The notes under the pieces: generated by a model | What the model was told of the DNA's origin: nothing | Database searches by the model: none | Seen by the model: the letters and a program-made list of their open reading frames with translations, nothing else | From: Humulus lupulus | Taxonomy: Eukaryota; Streptophyta; Magnoliopsida; Rosales; Cannabaceae | Assembly (NCBI RefSeq): GCF_963169125.1 | Contig: NC_084793.1 | Location: 215,910,652 to 215,974,651, forward strand | Reading direction: 5' to 3' | DNA: 64,000 nucleotides | Position numbers and translations under genes: made by a program | In this document: one piece after another, positions 10,481 to 21,252 of the stretch | Layout: every line of letters begins with the position of its first letter | Numbering within the stretch: position 1 is the first letter of the stretch

Positions 10481-11560
10481 CTATCCGCGAGCAATTCCCC
10501 AGTGGTTAGGTGCTGGATGAGAGGGCCCATCCATAACATAGAGTAATCAATGTCACTGATGATTGCGGGGGCTTGAATACTAGGCGTGGGTAGATGGTCG
10601 ATAGGGACCACCATGGAGAGTTCTCTTCAGCATCCTTGGACAATTTTGCCAATGTGCCTGCAAACACATTCTGTTCCCTAGGGATCTGGTAGATGAAGTA
10701 TTTCTTGAAAGATTGGAGTAACTCTTGGGTTCGTGTCACATAGGCGGCCATCTTCTCCCCCTTCGTTTGGTATTCCCCCAAAATCTGCCTGACCACTAGT
10801 TGGGAGTCGTTGTGGACCTCTATATTTGCCGCTCCTACCTCTCAAGCCAAGCGTAGTTCGGCTAGCATGGTCTCGTGCTCAGCCTTGTTGTTTGACACTT
10901 CGAACCGAAAGCGTAGGGCGCTTTGAAACTGGTGACCTTGCGGGGATATCAAGATGATACCAACCCCGACCCCATTTTCATTTGAGGCTCCATCTATGAA
11001 GATTTTCCATAGAGGCCTTATGGGGTCGACAAGTTCCTCATCTTTAGTTATCCTAGTGCATTCTAAGATGAAGTCGGCCAGGGCGTGTCCCTTGATAGAA
11101 ATCCTGGGGACATATGCTATGTCAAACTAGCTAAGCCCCATTGCCCACTTGAAGAGTCTCCCCAATAATTCAGGTTTCTGTAGTACTTGTCGTAGGGGAT
11201 GGTTCGTCAGTACTTTAATGGCGTGGGACTAAAAGTAAGGTCTCAGCTTCCTGGAGGCGGTAAATAAGCAAAATGTCAGCTTCTCGATTAATGGGTATCT
11301 AGACTCCGCACCCAATGACCTTTTGCTTACGTAATAGTCTGAGAGCTATACTTTTCCCTTTTCTCGCACTAAAGTGGCACTGATGGCGTGTTCCGACACT
11401 ACCAAATATAGGTACAATGGCTCTTTTGCCACTGGTTTAGACAAGATTGGCATCTAGGCCAAATTTTCCTTCAATTTTTGGAAGGCCCCTTCACACTCGG
11501 TCGTCCATTCAAACCTCAGGCTTATGTGAAGTATATTGAAGAATGGGATGCACTTGTCCG
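10481..11560 (-). pseudogene. RNase H and archaeal-type RNase H of element A (decayed)
   Basis: RNase H degrades the RNA strand during reverse transcription. On the minus strand, the Ty3-type RNase H lies at about 11480-11150. It is followed by the second, archaeal-type domain at about 11010-10600, seen as WKIFIDGASNENG, GIILISPQGHQF and NDSQLVVRQILGEYQ, then IPREQNVFAGTLAKLSK. A double RNase H is a hallmark of the Tat lineage. Stops are frequent. Confidence 0.65.
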
Positions 11561-13032
11561 TGGACTTTGAGATGAAGTGGCTCAAAGCTGTTATTCTTCC
11601 CGTCAAGCTTTAAACGTCTTTGTGCTTCTGGGGCGATGGCATCTCGATCAATGCTCTAATCTTGTTCGGGTTTGCTTCTATTCCTCTCGAACATACTATG
11701 AAGCCCAGAAACTTCCCGGATGCCACCCCAAAAATGCACTTTTTGGGGTTTAACTTCATCCCATACTTCCGGATAATGGAAAATGCTTATGCCAGGTTGT
11801 TCACATGTTCAACCAAGGTCTTGGACTTGACCAACATGTCATCTATATATTTCTCCATATTCTTCCCTAGTTGGTTCCAGAACATCCTATTGACCATCCT
11901 CTGATAGGTGGCCCCAGCATTCTTAAGCCCGAAGGGCATGACGATGTAGCAGTATACACCCTTGTCCAATCTGGAAGCTGGTGTGTTCTTGGCCTGCTAC
12001 ATGCATTGAGATCTGGTTGTTGCATTTTCGTCAATGTTCAGGGCGTGACATATGTCGTTGCGGTCGATCCCGATCATATCTAAATGAGACCAGGGCAGGA
12101 CATTCTGGTTATCTTTCACCCGGGTGATTATGGTAGCCCTGACCTCCAAGTTCAGGTTTCTCCTGACTCGGATCACTTTGGTTTGGTCGGTGTCATCGAT
12201 GCACACCTCTTCCACCTCCTCCATGGGTTCTAATGCACTATTCGCTTCTATCCGCAAATCCAATTCGTCCTCCTCCTGGACCACCCTCCATGCTAGCTGT
12301 GGTGGTGGGATTTGATCAGTGTTTTCCTCTTCAAGAGGCTCTTTTCGGACCATGAAGATTGGTCGGGCGGAGATGTGATAGCACTTTCGTGCGCTTTTTT
12401 GATCTCCCCGCACAATTTCGATTCCTCCATTATCGCATGGGAACTTCATGCAGAGATGGTGGATGGAGGTGATGGCGCTGAAATTGACTAAAGTAGGACA
12501 ACAAAAAATTATGTTGTATGTAGTGGGGCAGTCCACCACTACGAAAGTGAAATATTTGAACGAGCCCTAAACCTCGTTCCCCAACGTCATGGGTAGTTGA
12601 ATCTTACCCATCAGGAGCACTGAATCCCCATTGAAGCCATAGATCTGTGTTGGCCATGAAGCCAGATCTGCCTCTGCCAGTCCAATTGTTGTGAAGGCCG
12701 GTTGAACAGTACATTGACTGAGCTCCCGTCATCTACCAGCACTCTGGATACCCTTTTGTTGGCGATTTGGGCATCAATGACCAAGGGGTCATGATGCGGG
12801 AAATGAACGTTCCGGGCATCCTCTTCTGTGAACGTGATGGGAAGGTTCATCAACTTCGGGTGCTGGGTTAGAGTTTGGACCAAGGCACATACCTCATGGT
12901 CATGATCGTGCTCGCTGAGGTATCTTTTCTGATCATTCTGGGATGGCCCTCCTAGGTTCGGGCCTCTTGATATGGTGGCCACATGGCCATCTACCTGTGG
13001 AGGCTCAGTTCCAGAAGGATATGGCATTCCGG
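11561..13032 (-). pseudogene. Protease and reverse transcriptase of element A (decayed)
   Basis: The protease segment reads [20 protein letters not shown], then the active-site region [14 protein letters not shown] (12757-12716 area), then VDCPTTYNII. The linker carries acidic stretches, as in C. RT is best seen at 11969-11787: YCYIVMPFGLKNAGATYQRM and the catalytic YIDD at 11838-11849. The frame is interrupted many times. Coding resumes at 13032 exactly where the Tekay solo LTR ends, and joins to 15420. Confidence 0.7.
11838..11849 (-). other. RT catalytic motif of element A (YIDD)
   Basis: The minus strand encodes Tyr-Ile-Asp-Asp; both catalytic aspartates are present, unlike in B and C. 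Confidence 0.8.
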
Positions 13033-15419
13033 GCCCAAGTCCCAAAAATGCTAATAGGGTTTAGTGCCTTGATTAGCGTACCGGGAGGGAATAACTGGAT
13101 ATATGTGTGATTAACTGATTAAATGTGTGACTATGTGGCATGCATGATATTTATGTTAATGTGAGTATGATTATATGCATGTTTATGAGTATTAAATATG
13201 CATGTGGGTCCATTCTTGATAATTGGGGCATATTTATAATATTGGCCGTCGCGGGCATAAATATGATTATATGTGTGTAACTGATTGAGACCACATTATT
13301 TTGTGGATATATTTGCAGTCTATGACTCGAGGCGATCCTAGTGAGCAGACTGGCGGAATAGTCAGAACGGGGTCCAATACCCGGCGGGCGAGCCTAGGGG
13401 TATTTTGGGAAGTTTATTGAGTACTGGGTAAATATTCGATAACTAGTTGGGCATGTCGGGATTAATTGGCAACTGGTAGGAGGACTTGAGGAATTAGCAG
13501 GAAACGGGGGGGAAAATGACCAATTTGCCCTTAGGGGCACTTAGGAGGTTGGATTAGTTTAAGGGGTATATGTGTCATTTTAATTTAGAAATAAGGATGG
13601 GAAGTATCAGGCTTTGACTGGAACATAATAGAATACTCCCTAACTCTCTCTCTCTCTCTCTCTCTCTCTCCCCCTTTAGTGTGCATTGAAGCTAGAGGAA
13701 TCCTTGAGGAAGCTAAGGGTGAAATTAGAGGTTGGAGGCTTAGGAAATTAAAAAGCTGGAGCTAGAATCGACTAAGATTTAATTCAAGGGTCATATTTAT
13801 CAAGGAGGTAAGCTTCAATTCCTGTTGTTGGTTATGTTTGATTTGCTTAATTTGGTGTTTTTGAGTTTTGAGTTCAAGATGAATTTGACTGGGTTTCTGG
13901 ATGATATTGATTGTTAGTTTGGGATGGTAATTCAATAGAATTTTTGGGTACTTTATGCCTAAATTATGTGATTAAGGATCCTAGATTTGTATCTAAACTT
14001 GGTTTGGGTTTAGGAGTATAATTGAGGTTGGATTTTGGGGATGTGGCTGAGGAGAAAATGCTAGAAAACCTAGGGAATTCTGGGTTCACGGGGGCGCGCC
14101 GCGATCCAGTTTGTGGGTGCCGTGGCTCGCATGCCCCAGATGGCCCTGGGAGGGTTGCTGATTGTAGGGCGCGCTGTGACTCTAAGGGGCAAGTCGCAGC
14201 CCGCCTCCTCCAGATGCTTGAGGATGTGTCTCTATTTGGGAGGCGTCCCGCGACCCTCAGGGCCAGGTTGCAGCCCGCCTAGGCAGTTTTGACTTAGGTT
14301 TGTTTTAAGACTCAGGGAGGCTTGGGGACCTAAACTTAAGCACTCGGGACGATTTCTACTACCTGGTTTAGTAGAAATCAAGGCCCTAGAGGCTAGTAAT
14401 TAAATCCAAAGTTTTTAAATGGTTTAGAATCTTATGGTTATCCCTTATCACTTTGTGTCTAGGTTTTACTACAAGGGCTCATAAATTAAGGATCATGCTC
14501 GAGGCCACTATACGCTTGCTGCTCGAGATCCAAGGTAATAAAACTGTACCATTGAATGATTGTGAATGGGATTGAGATTCCCAATATTTGAGTATGTATA
14601 CTGTATGATTAAATTATCGATATGGTATGTGAGAATGAACGGCCTAAGAGAGCCAGGGCTAATGACTTGCGCACAAGATGCAGCTTGGCCACTATGAGTC
14701 GGGGTCAGCTAAGTAAACAATAGACTCGGCCTAAGCAAGCTGGAGTCAGCTGAGTAAACAAAGGGCTCGGCCTAAAGGTGCTGACCTTGAGGATTTGTAA
14801 ATTGATTAAGATATATTTATGAACGTACATGTTTACTGATATTAGTTTGATGCCTATGACTTATTGAACTTCTGAATGATTATCTTAAGATGGATTAAAT
14901 GCTACTGTTGCACTTTTATTGGGATTGTTGCCTATATTCTATTATCGGTTGAATCTGGGAATTATATCCACGGTCTTTATATTGTTGCATAGTTGTGCAT
15001 GTTGTTTTAAGTTTTCTTGTTAGGCTTTGGCTCATGGGTGCTACGTGGTGTAGGTAAGGGAGTTCATTGCTGGACCAACCATGAGTTGGAGAGCTTCAGG
15101 GACGGTGTGTACATATGCGGCTTGCTCGATCACCACGGTCGGGGTAGCTTGGGAGGTACTAGGGTTAAATCCCATTTTTGTCGCTTAGGACGGTTAAATT
15201 GTATATGTTTATCTTTTATCAATCTGCAAAATGATTTTTGGGATCCCATGTACAAAATTAATATTTTAATGAAAAATAACAATTTGTTGACCAAATATTT
15301 TATTACTTAACCTTGACTTAGTCTTTAATTACACATCTAAGTTCAAACGACCTGCTTAGTAGGTTAAGCACTATTTTTAAACACACAGTGTAACGGTCTT
15401 GGTTATCCAGGGCGTTACA
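13033..15419 (+). mobile_element. Solo LTR of a Tekay element (element B family) inside element A
   Basis: The block starts at a degraded GTCCCA...CTAATAGGGTTTAG...CCTTGATTAG and ends GGGCGTTACA at 15419, matching the start and end of the B LTRs. It is about 2.39 kb against 2.45 kb. Inside, the CT microsatellite (13644-13670), CGCGCCGCGATCC-type GC blocks and TTGGAGAGCTTC follow the same order as in B. It splits the gag-pol frame of A between GLPAAPGQP (right) and [10 protein letters not shown] (left). No clear target duplication remains. Short ORFs at 14022-14282 and 15017-15310 lie in LTR sequence. Confidence 0.75.
13644..13670. repeat. CT microsatellite in solo LTR
   Basis: About 13 CT units. 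Equivalent tracts occur in the B LTRs near 19363-19384 and 49619-49640. Confidence 0.85.
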
Positions 15420-17670
15420 GGTTGTCCAGGAGCTGCTGGTAGTCCCGGAACCTCCATTGGCATCTGGACCCATTGGTGGAGATGCCCCAGTTTGACCAGG
15501 TTCTCGATCTCGTCCTTCAGCTGGCGACATTCTTCGGTCGTGTGACCCACGTCCTTGTGGTAAGCGCACCTTTTGTTGGTGTCCCTCAAACTCTTTCCCC
15601 CTTTAAACATGGGGGATGGCTTCCGGTAATGGACTACGTTGCCCGTTGCCAGGTAGATATTTTCTCGGGTGTCCACCAGGTTGGTATATTCCGTGTATTG
15701 GGGCTCGTACCCCTTTTTCCCCTTCATTGATGGCTCGGATTGGTTCTGACTCCTGTTCGATCTCTATCCCTGAGAGGGGTTTATGCTTGCCTCAACTCCT
15801 GTGGCTTGAGGCAGTTGGGCACTGCCAGGAGTGGCACTATACCCGGTGGGTGCCATTCCTTACCCAGAAAATGGCGCTGATGGAGCCGGAGCATACCCCA
15901 TTGAAGTGGGCCTATAAACCGTCGGGGTCATGTATGGAATCCCAAGGGTCCCAATGGATCTGGACGCCGCTGGGGGTGCTAGATATATATTTTCCAGATA
16001 CTGTGCTCCGAATCTGGGGAAGGTTTGGGAGGTCGACTGGGTTGCTTGCTACCACCCAAAGGCTTGGATTCAGGCCTCTTCCCAATTGATGAAACCTTGG
16101 GCCCTCCTGATGAATTCTTCAAGACTAGCTGCCTTGCTGCGCTGCATGTCATCCCAGAGAGGGGTCCCAGCTCTAATCCCGGAATGGAGAGCCACCAGGT
16201 GCTATCCGTCATCCACCTTAGTTTTGAGGCTTCCTCCATAAAGTGCTGGATGTAAGCCTTAAGGGTTTATGTGGAATGTTGCTTGACATTAGCCAGTGCA
16301 CTAACTTGCATGTCCAGCTTTATGGTAGCCACATACTGTTTACAGAATGCTGACTACAATTCGGACCAAGACTGGATCGATTCCACCTTAAGTCTTTTCC
16401 ACCACCGCTAGAGTGATTGAGAAACATAGGCACTTGCCGTTGTCGCAGACGTGAGCTACAGTCATCAGGCGATTGTAGCGAGACAAGTGATCTCTGGGAT
16501 CCGTGTTCCCGACATAGGCGGGTAGGTCCGACAACTTGAACCCCTTTGATAGCACAACATTCAGTATGTGCTTGGTACATAGCTCCTTTTCTTCTTCTTC
16601 GAAATCGGAACCTCCGCCTTCTTATTTCTAGACCAAGCGGTCTGTGACTTTTTTAAGAGCGGCCAACTGTTCCATAAACTGTCTGGCCATTCCATCGTCC
16701 AGGGGGACTCTCTCATTCCTCCTATTGTTGAGGTTATTCCTCAAGTCGCCTCCTAGGGGGAGAATATTTTCCTTGCGGGACCTCTCCTTTTGGGCGTTGA
16801 GGCCACCATGCAAGTCTACTCGGGAAGTATCGTCTCTCGAACTGATTGCTTCTAGCTCTTCTCTGCATTTGTGCACTATGTGATCCTTGTTCACGGAGGT
16901 GATGGGATAAAAATGTTGTTCCCGTTCATCCTATTTACGGACATTCCATGGTTAATACCTTGCAGGCGCTTCCCCTGCGGATTGTTCAAATGATCCCGTC
17001 CTGAGACAACTTTCATCCGTTATTTCATAGGGAATTGCCCTGGGTTAGCCCCGGTTCTTGGAATGGGGTGAGGTTTCTTTTGGGGGTTTGTTTTTCCAAC
17101 ATGATCGACTATTTTGGCTTTTCTTTTCTCATGAATAGGATTCGATGGGCTGACTCCGGGATGTGGGGATGGTCCCGGATGAGGAATAGGGCTAGCGTCG
17201 TTGGGCACGCCAGTCCTTATAGGTGGGACAGGCGGCTGCGTTCCTGGAGAAGAAATGGCTGAAGGATTTGCTACCAATACTTGGGCAGCAATAAAGGCCT
17301 GAAGAGCCAGGAGGGACTCTTGCATTAGGCAGGTGGCTTCTTTTTGTTTAGCTATCCTAGCTTCTTGATCCAGGACCTATTGTCTCAGGCGGACAACCTA
17401 TGGATCCTCTTGTTCAGGATCCATATCCTTCTTGTCAGAATCAACAAGGTTTTTGGCCTTGTGATCCTCATATTCCCCTTCATCTTCCTCGTAATAGCCT
17501 TCGTCGTAGTCACCTCCATCTCCGATGTTCTGAGAATCGTTGGGTAGAGGCCCTTGATAAGGTCTGTCCTCGGGTTGGTCTTGAGGAAACGGTTGGTTGG
17601 ATAATGGTTCTCAATTGTATTGTTGTTGCTGGTGAGCAGGATCAAACACGGTATGCCTAGTGTTCACCAT
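15420..17670 (-). pseudogene. gag of element A (decayed)
   Basis: Gag is the capsid-nucleocapsid polyprotein. The start MVNTRHTVFDP is at 17670, 60 bases inside the 5' LTR. A Gln/Pro/Asp-rich N-terminus follows (stops near 17617 and 17398), then QESLLALQAFIAAQ, a Pro-rich linker (17325-17020) and a charged segment (16894-16628). The capsid part can be followed through about 16580-15800. The C-terminal zinc-finger-like stretch is CAYHKDVGHTTEECRQLKDEIENL near 15560-15490. The frame is cut at 15420 by the solo LTR. Plus-strand ORFs at 15473-16255 are shadows of this gene. Confidence 0.7.
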
Positions 17671-17706
17671 TTTTGCAGATGATCGAGATTGATTCAAACT
17701 TCCATC

Positions 17707-17729
17707 AGCTCTCACTGAAAGCACCAAAA
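17707..17729 (-). other. Leader and candidate primer-binding site of element A
   Basis: Directly inside the 5' LTR the minus strand reads TTTTGGTGCTTTCAGTGAGA. The same leader with one change is inside element C (31066-31088). The TGG start is expected of a PBS, but I cannot match the rest to a tRNA 3' end with confidence. Confidence 0.5.
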
Positions 17730-18749
17730 TGTTTATCGAGTTTTTCAGAAACTAGAAATATATTAAGAAATAAGAGCTGAAAAGAAAGAATTAGAGATTA
17801 ACAATTAGGGTTTTTACGTGGTTGGGGCGTTAATGAGCCTTAGTCCACGAGTTAGTTGTATTAGGCCTTAGAGAGTTTTTGACAATGGATTTTTCTACAA
17901 GTTTTTGCAGAGTAATTTCTTACAAGAGAAAACCTGGGATCCTCGCTATAGTGGACAACTGGCTCTATTTATAGGCAGTCAAGCGCAGTGGGCTTGGGCC
18001 AGATTAATCCGGGCCCAATAGGGATGTAATTAAAGTTTGCTCACTAATGGAGCCATAATACAAAGAATGTTACATAATAAGATGTAGCTAATTTGCGCCC
18101 ATTGGGCTGGCTTAGACGTGGCCAAGCCTTACAGCTGCCCATTGTACGTCCACACAGACTGGTCTGCGTGGGCTTCTAAGGGGATCCTGGGGACAGGATC
18201 TGCCAGAGTAATGGAAGTACTATTTCCTAGGAGCAGTGTACATTCTGTGCGTACCCTCTTCCATAGGTTAGTTGAGGAGACCAACTACCGGATTTCACGG
18301 GGACAGGTCAGCATTGGAGAAAGCTAGGCTTGCCCTATCTGGACGTCTGGTCTGGGTTCATTTACTAATACCCCGGTTCACTTACTAGAGTCCTGGTTCA
18401 TTCACCTGCACTCGGGTTCATTTGACAAGGTGGACATGGCAACACTGAGTATCTCCCCTGGATTCTTGATAAGGTCTATCTCCACCGACTAGTTAGTCTG
18501 CCACCTCAATTTGCATCTTGGAGGATGCAGGTTGGTTAGGGTCGGGAAGATGATTTAGGCCTGCATCTTAGTCCCAGTTCCTTCATTATGCTCGCGCCCA
18601 TTGAATGTTGTTGGGCTCAATGGTGCTTGGGCTATCTGGGGTTTCCTCCTTCCCTGGTCACTAGGTTCAGGATGGGCCCAGACCTCTTAAGAGGGCACAC
18701 GGGCCCATTGGGTCAAGCCACGTGTTTCGGGTGGAAAACAGGGATAACA
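17730..18749 (-). repeat. 5' LTR of element A
   Basis: About 1020 bp, matching 2650-3655. The plus-strand left end is TGTTTATCGAG and the right end is GGGATAACA, followed by TCATG. Confidence 0.85.
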
Positions 18750-18754
18750 TCATG

Positions 18755-18791
18755 AAAATCATGATTTTTGAAGGCCCCATTGAGCTGGCAT
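18755..18791. repeat. Foldback fragment between elements A and B
   Basis: Thirty-seven bases, AAAATCATGATTTTTGAAGG and on to GGCAT, continue the right arm of the foldback element between the A and B insertions. GGCAT (18787-18791) is the target site of B. Confidence 0.8.
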
Positions 18792-19488
18792 TGTAACGTC
18801 CCAGAATTACCTAATAAGGCTTAGGGCCTTGATTAGGGGGCCAAGATGGCAATATATGGAATTATGTGTTTAATTGTTATATTAAATGTAATTATGTGAT
18901 AATATGACTAGTTGTGCTTGTCTAGGGGTATTAAATATGCATGTGGGCTTGTTTCTTTTTAGAAGGGTAATTTTGGTAATTTGGCCAATTGTGGGCATAT
19001 TTGTATATTTATGTGCATATATGTGAGAGACCACATTATTATGTGGGTTTATTTGGGTTACTTGACACAAGGCGATCCTAGGGAGCAAGTTAGCAGGAAA
19101 GTCACAACGGGACCCAATAACCGACTCGGGGAAAGTCAAGGGGTATTTTGGGTATTAGATATTTAATTGGGTTATCGGGTTATGGCAATAGATAATTGGA
19201 GATATATTTGAAGTTAGAGAGTTTAGGAGGGAAAATTGGAGAAATTTACCATTTTGTCCTCAAGGATGTTTTTGGTACCCCGAGCCTCGGGATTGACTTA
19301 AGTTATTTAAGCTAAGGGATAAAAGATAAAAAATAGAACACCTTTGGAAGCTGCCTAAACCGACTCTCTCTCTCTCTCTCTCTTTCTTTCTCTCCTTCTC
19401 TAAGCTTTCTTTGAGTTGTCCATTGAAAACCAAGGAGATTTTGGGCTAGGATCACTTGAATTAAAGCTAAAAACTTGAGAATTAACTC

Positions 19489-20248
19489 TGTTGACGCGGT
19501 TCTTCGCCAACAGGTAATTAAGAGAAAGAGAGAAGAGGATTAGTGCCAAATGTAGAACCGTAACAGATATAAGATCTTAGTAAATAAAATAGGTGACTCG
19601 AGACACGTTTTTAAGTGGTTCAAAGGTTAAAATCCTTCTACTCCACTAGTCAATATTATTGATATATTCTGGGTATTTGGTTACAAAGTATATCTCTCCA
19701 GAGACTATTGTTCCAACCCTTATCAACTCCCAGGGTCTCCATATTTATAGGAGAAGGCACCTGAAAGTTGGTAAGGAGGTCATCCCGTGACCTTCTTATT
19801 TGTCATATCAACTCTGTGACATTCATGATTAATTCCTAAACCTGACACATAAGTATGGTCAAATCGATAGATAAGGAGGTAATGGGCCGCACGGCCCAAC
19901 CCAGCTATGGGTGTTTGAACACGCACGTTCCTGCAGCGTGTCCGAGAAGTCAGGGAGATATCGGACACGTGATGTCAGATATATGCACGTTTATCTTGCG
20001 TGTGTTGACTTTACAAAGGGTCATGGCCTCCATATCCAGCTCGCACCACGAGCTGTGCATCTGACCCGACCTTCGGCCTTTCGATTCCTTGCTCGTCTTG
20101 GGAGTCTTGGCGAGTCCTTGAGGTTTCCTCGAGCTAAGGGGGTACGACCTCAAGACAGGATCTCCGACCTGGGGGATGTCTTCGGACTAACCACGATTAG
20201 TCCGAAGCTCGGCCTGCTAATCAGCCCGTGGGAAAATCAGGGCGTACA
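19489..20248 (-). repeat. 3' LTR of element C
   Basis: 760 bp, TGTTGACGCGG...GGCGTACA on the plus strand; in sense TGTACGCCC...GTCAACA. The sense TATA box (TATAAATAT) is at 19741-19749. Confidence 0.9.
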
Positions 20249-20262
20249 TCTGCCCCCCAAGC
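20249..20262 (-). other. Polypurine tract of element C
   Basis: The minus strand reads GCTTGGGGGGCAGA directly before the 3' LTR. Confidence 0.75.
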
Positions 20263-20514
20263 TCCTGCTCGTTGTATGTGACGTCATATACAAGACCATA
20301 GCAGGGGCTTTTAGACTTCCCCACAACTCTTCGCATTCCAATCTTTATGCAGGCGCATGATATGTGGCACACCGTGGGTGGTGACGGTACGTCTTATGAG
20401 AACCGCATTTAATGGCCTAGCCTATGCCCAGCCGTCGTTCCGTATTTCGAGTGGAAGGCCTCGGATCCCTCATCAGGGCCATCCAAGAGCCTTCTATACG
20501 TGATCCTCCACGCA

Positions 20515-20521
20515 TATAAAA
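20515..20521 (+). promoter_or_regulatory. TATA box of the antisense gene in element C
   Basis: TATAAAA in GCATATAAAAGGGGG, on the opposite strand to gag-pol. A leader of about 200 bp follows up to a splice donor (CA|GTAAGT at 20748), then an intron of about 500 bp before the coding start at 21253. Confidence 0.55.
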
Positions 20522-20747
20522 GGGGGTGGCCACCCTATGCATGGGCCACCCTTTCATTCAAAAAATTTCAAACCTCTTTTCCTCTTTCCTTTCCATATTC
20601 CAGAAGAACGAAACCCTTGACTCGGTTGCTGCCATTTTCATCGTTCAAGAAGCTCAGGTGCATGGATTTCTCCGAAGCTTTGGAAGCTACTACACCGACG
20701 AAGCTCCTGTCAACGCAACACTCCCGTTTACTTCCCAGTTATACACA

Positions 20748-21252
20748 GTAAGTTTCCTGACCCGTCGTACTTTGAAAACATGCTACTGTAGCTTAGGTAA
20801 AAAATTTTACTGTAGCCGCATGCAAGGGTTTTTTCTGGGTTTTGTGGATATGGAGGGTGACAGCCCTTTTTAGGTTAGGGTATATTTATTGTAGGAAATC
20901 GCTTTAGAATATGGGTTTCAGGATACTTTTTCTGGGGAAAATTTCTGGGTAGGAGTTTTGGGAATTTTGGGTGCAAAACCGGGTAGCTTAGGGAACACGC
21001 CTCATAAGCGGTTTCACAATTTTCTGCCTATTGAAACTTTGCCCCCAAGGAAAATTCTATTCTGAACCCCCCTGACACACGAATTCCGAGTAATCTGGGA
21101 TCTGTTGGGAGCATACGCGCGTGTTCACTGAAACGCGTGGTTCCACTCTCCACGAGCTAGGCTTACCTCAGCTCGTGCTAATAATAATTGCTTCTTCCTC
21201 CTGCTTGGGTCGCCTTTTCTAAAGTGTTTTCTTTTGTTCGCTAGGTGACCAG
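20748..21252 (+). other. Predicted leader intron of the antisense gene in element C
   Basis: Donor GTAAGTTTCC at 20748; acceptor either CTAG at 21244 or ACCAG at 21252, just before ATGGCTCC. D has a leader intron in the same place. Confidence 0.5.

Larger units (their letters stand above)
2650..18749 (-). mobile_element. Element A: Tat-lineage Ty3/Gypsy retrotransposon
   Basis: The 16.1-kb insertion is bounded by TG...CA and the duplication TCATG (2645-2649 and 18750-18754). The foldback sequence continues across it (TTTTTTCATG | AAAATCATGA). Coding sense is minus: 5' LTR 17730-18749, gag, protease, RT, RNase H, archaeal-type RNase H, integrase, then tandem repeats, an antisense-ORF remnant and the 3' LTR 2650-3655. 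It holds two secondary insertions: a Tekay solo LTR in gag-pol and an AT-rich element in the antisense ORF. Coding parts are heavily decayed. Confidence 0.88.

Noticed and set aside
15473..16255. Plus-strand ORFs opposite the gag of A (up to 157 codons)
   Set aside because: They are shadows of the minus-strand gag; the antisense gene of Tat elements lies elsewhere.
19855..20360. ORFs in the LTRs of C, repeated at 31455-31849
   Set aside because: Present in both LTRs and shifted between copies by small gaps; not conserved as protein.
20500..20873. Two plus-strand ORFs upstream of the antisense gene of C
   Set aside because: They overlap the TATA box, leader and leader intron; an upstream ATG (MDFSEALEA) does not splice in frame to the main ORF.
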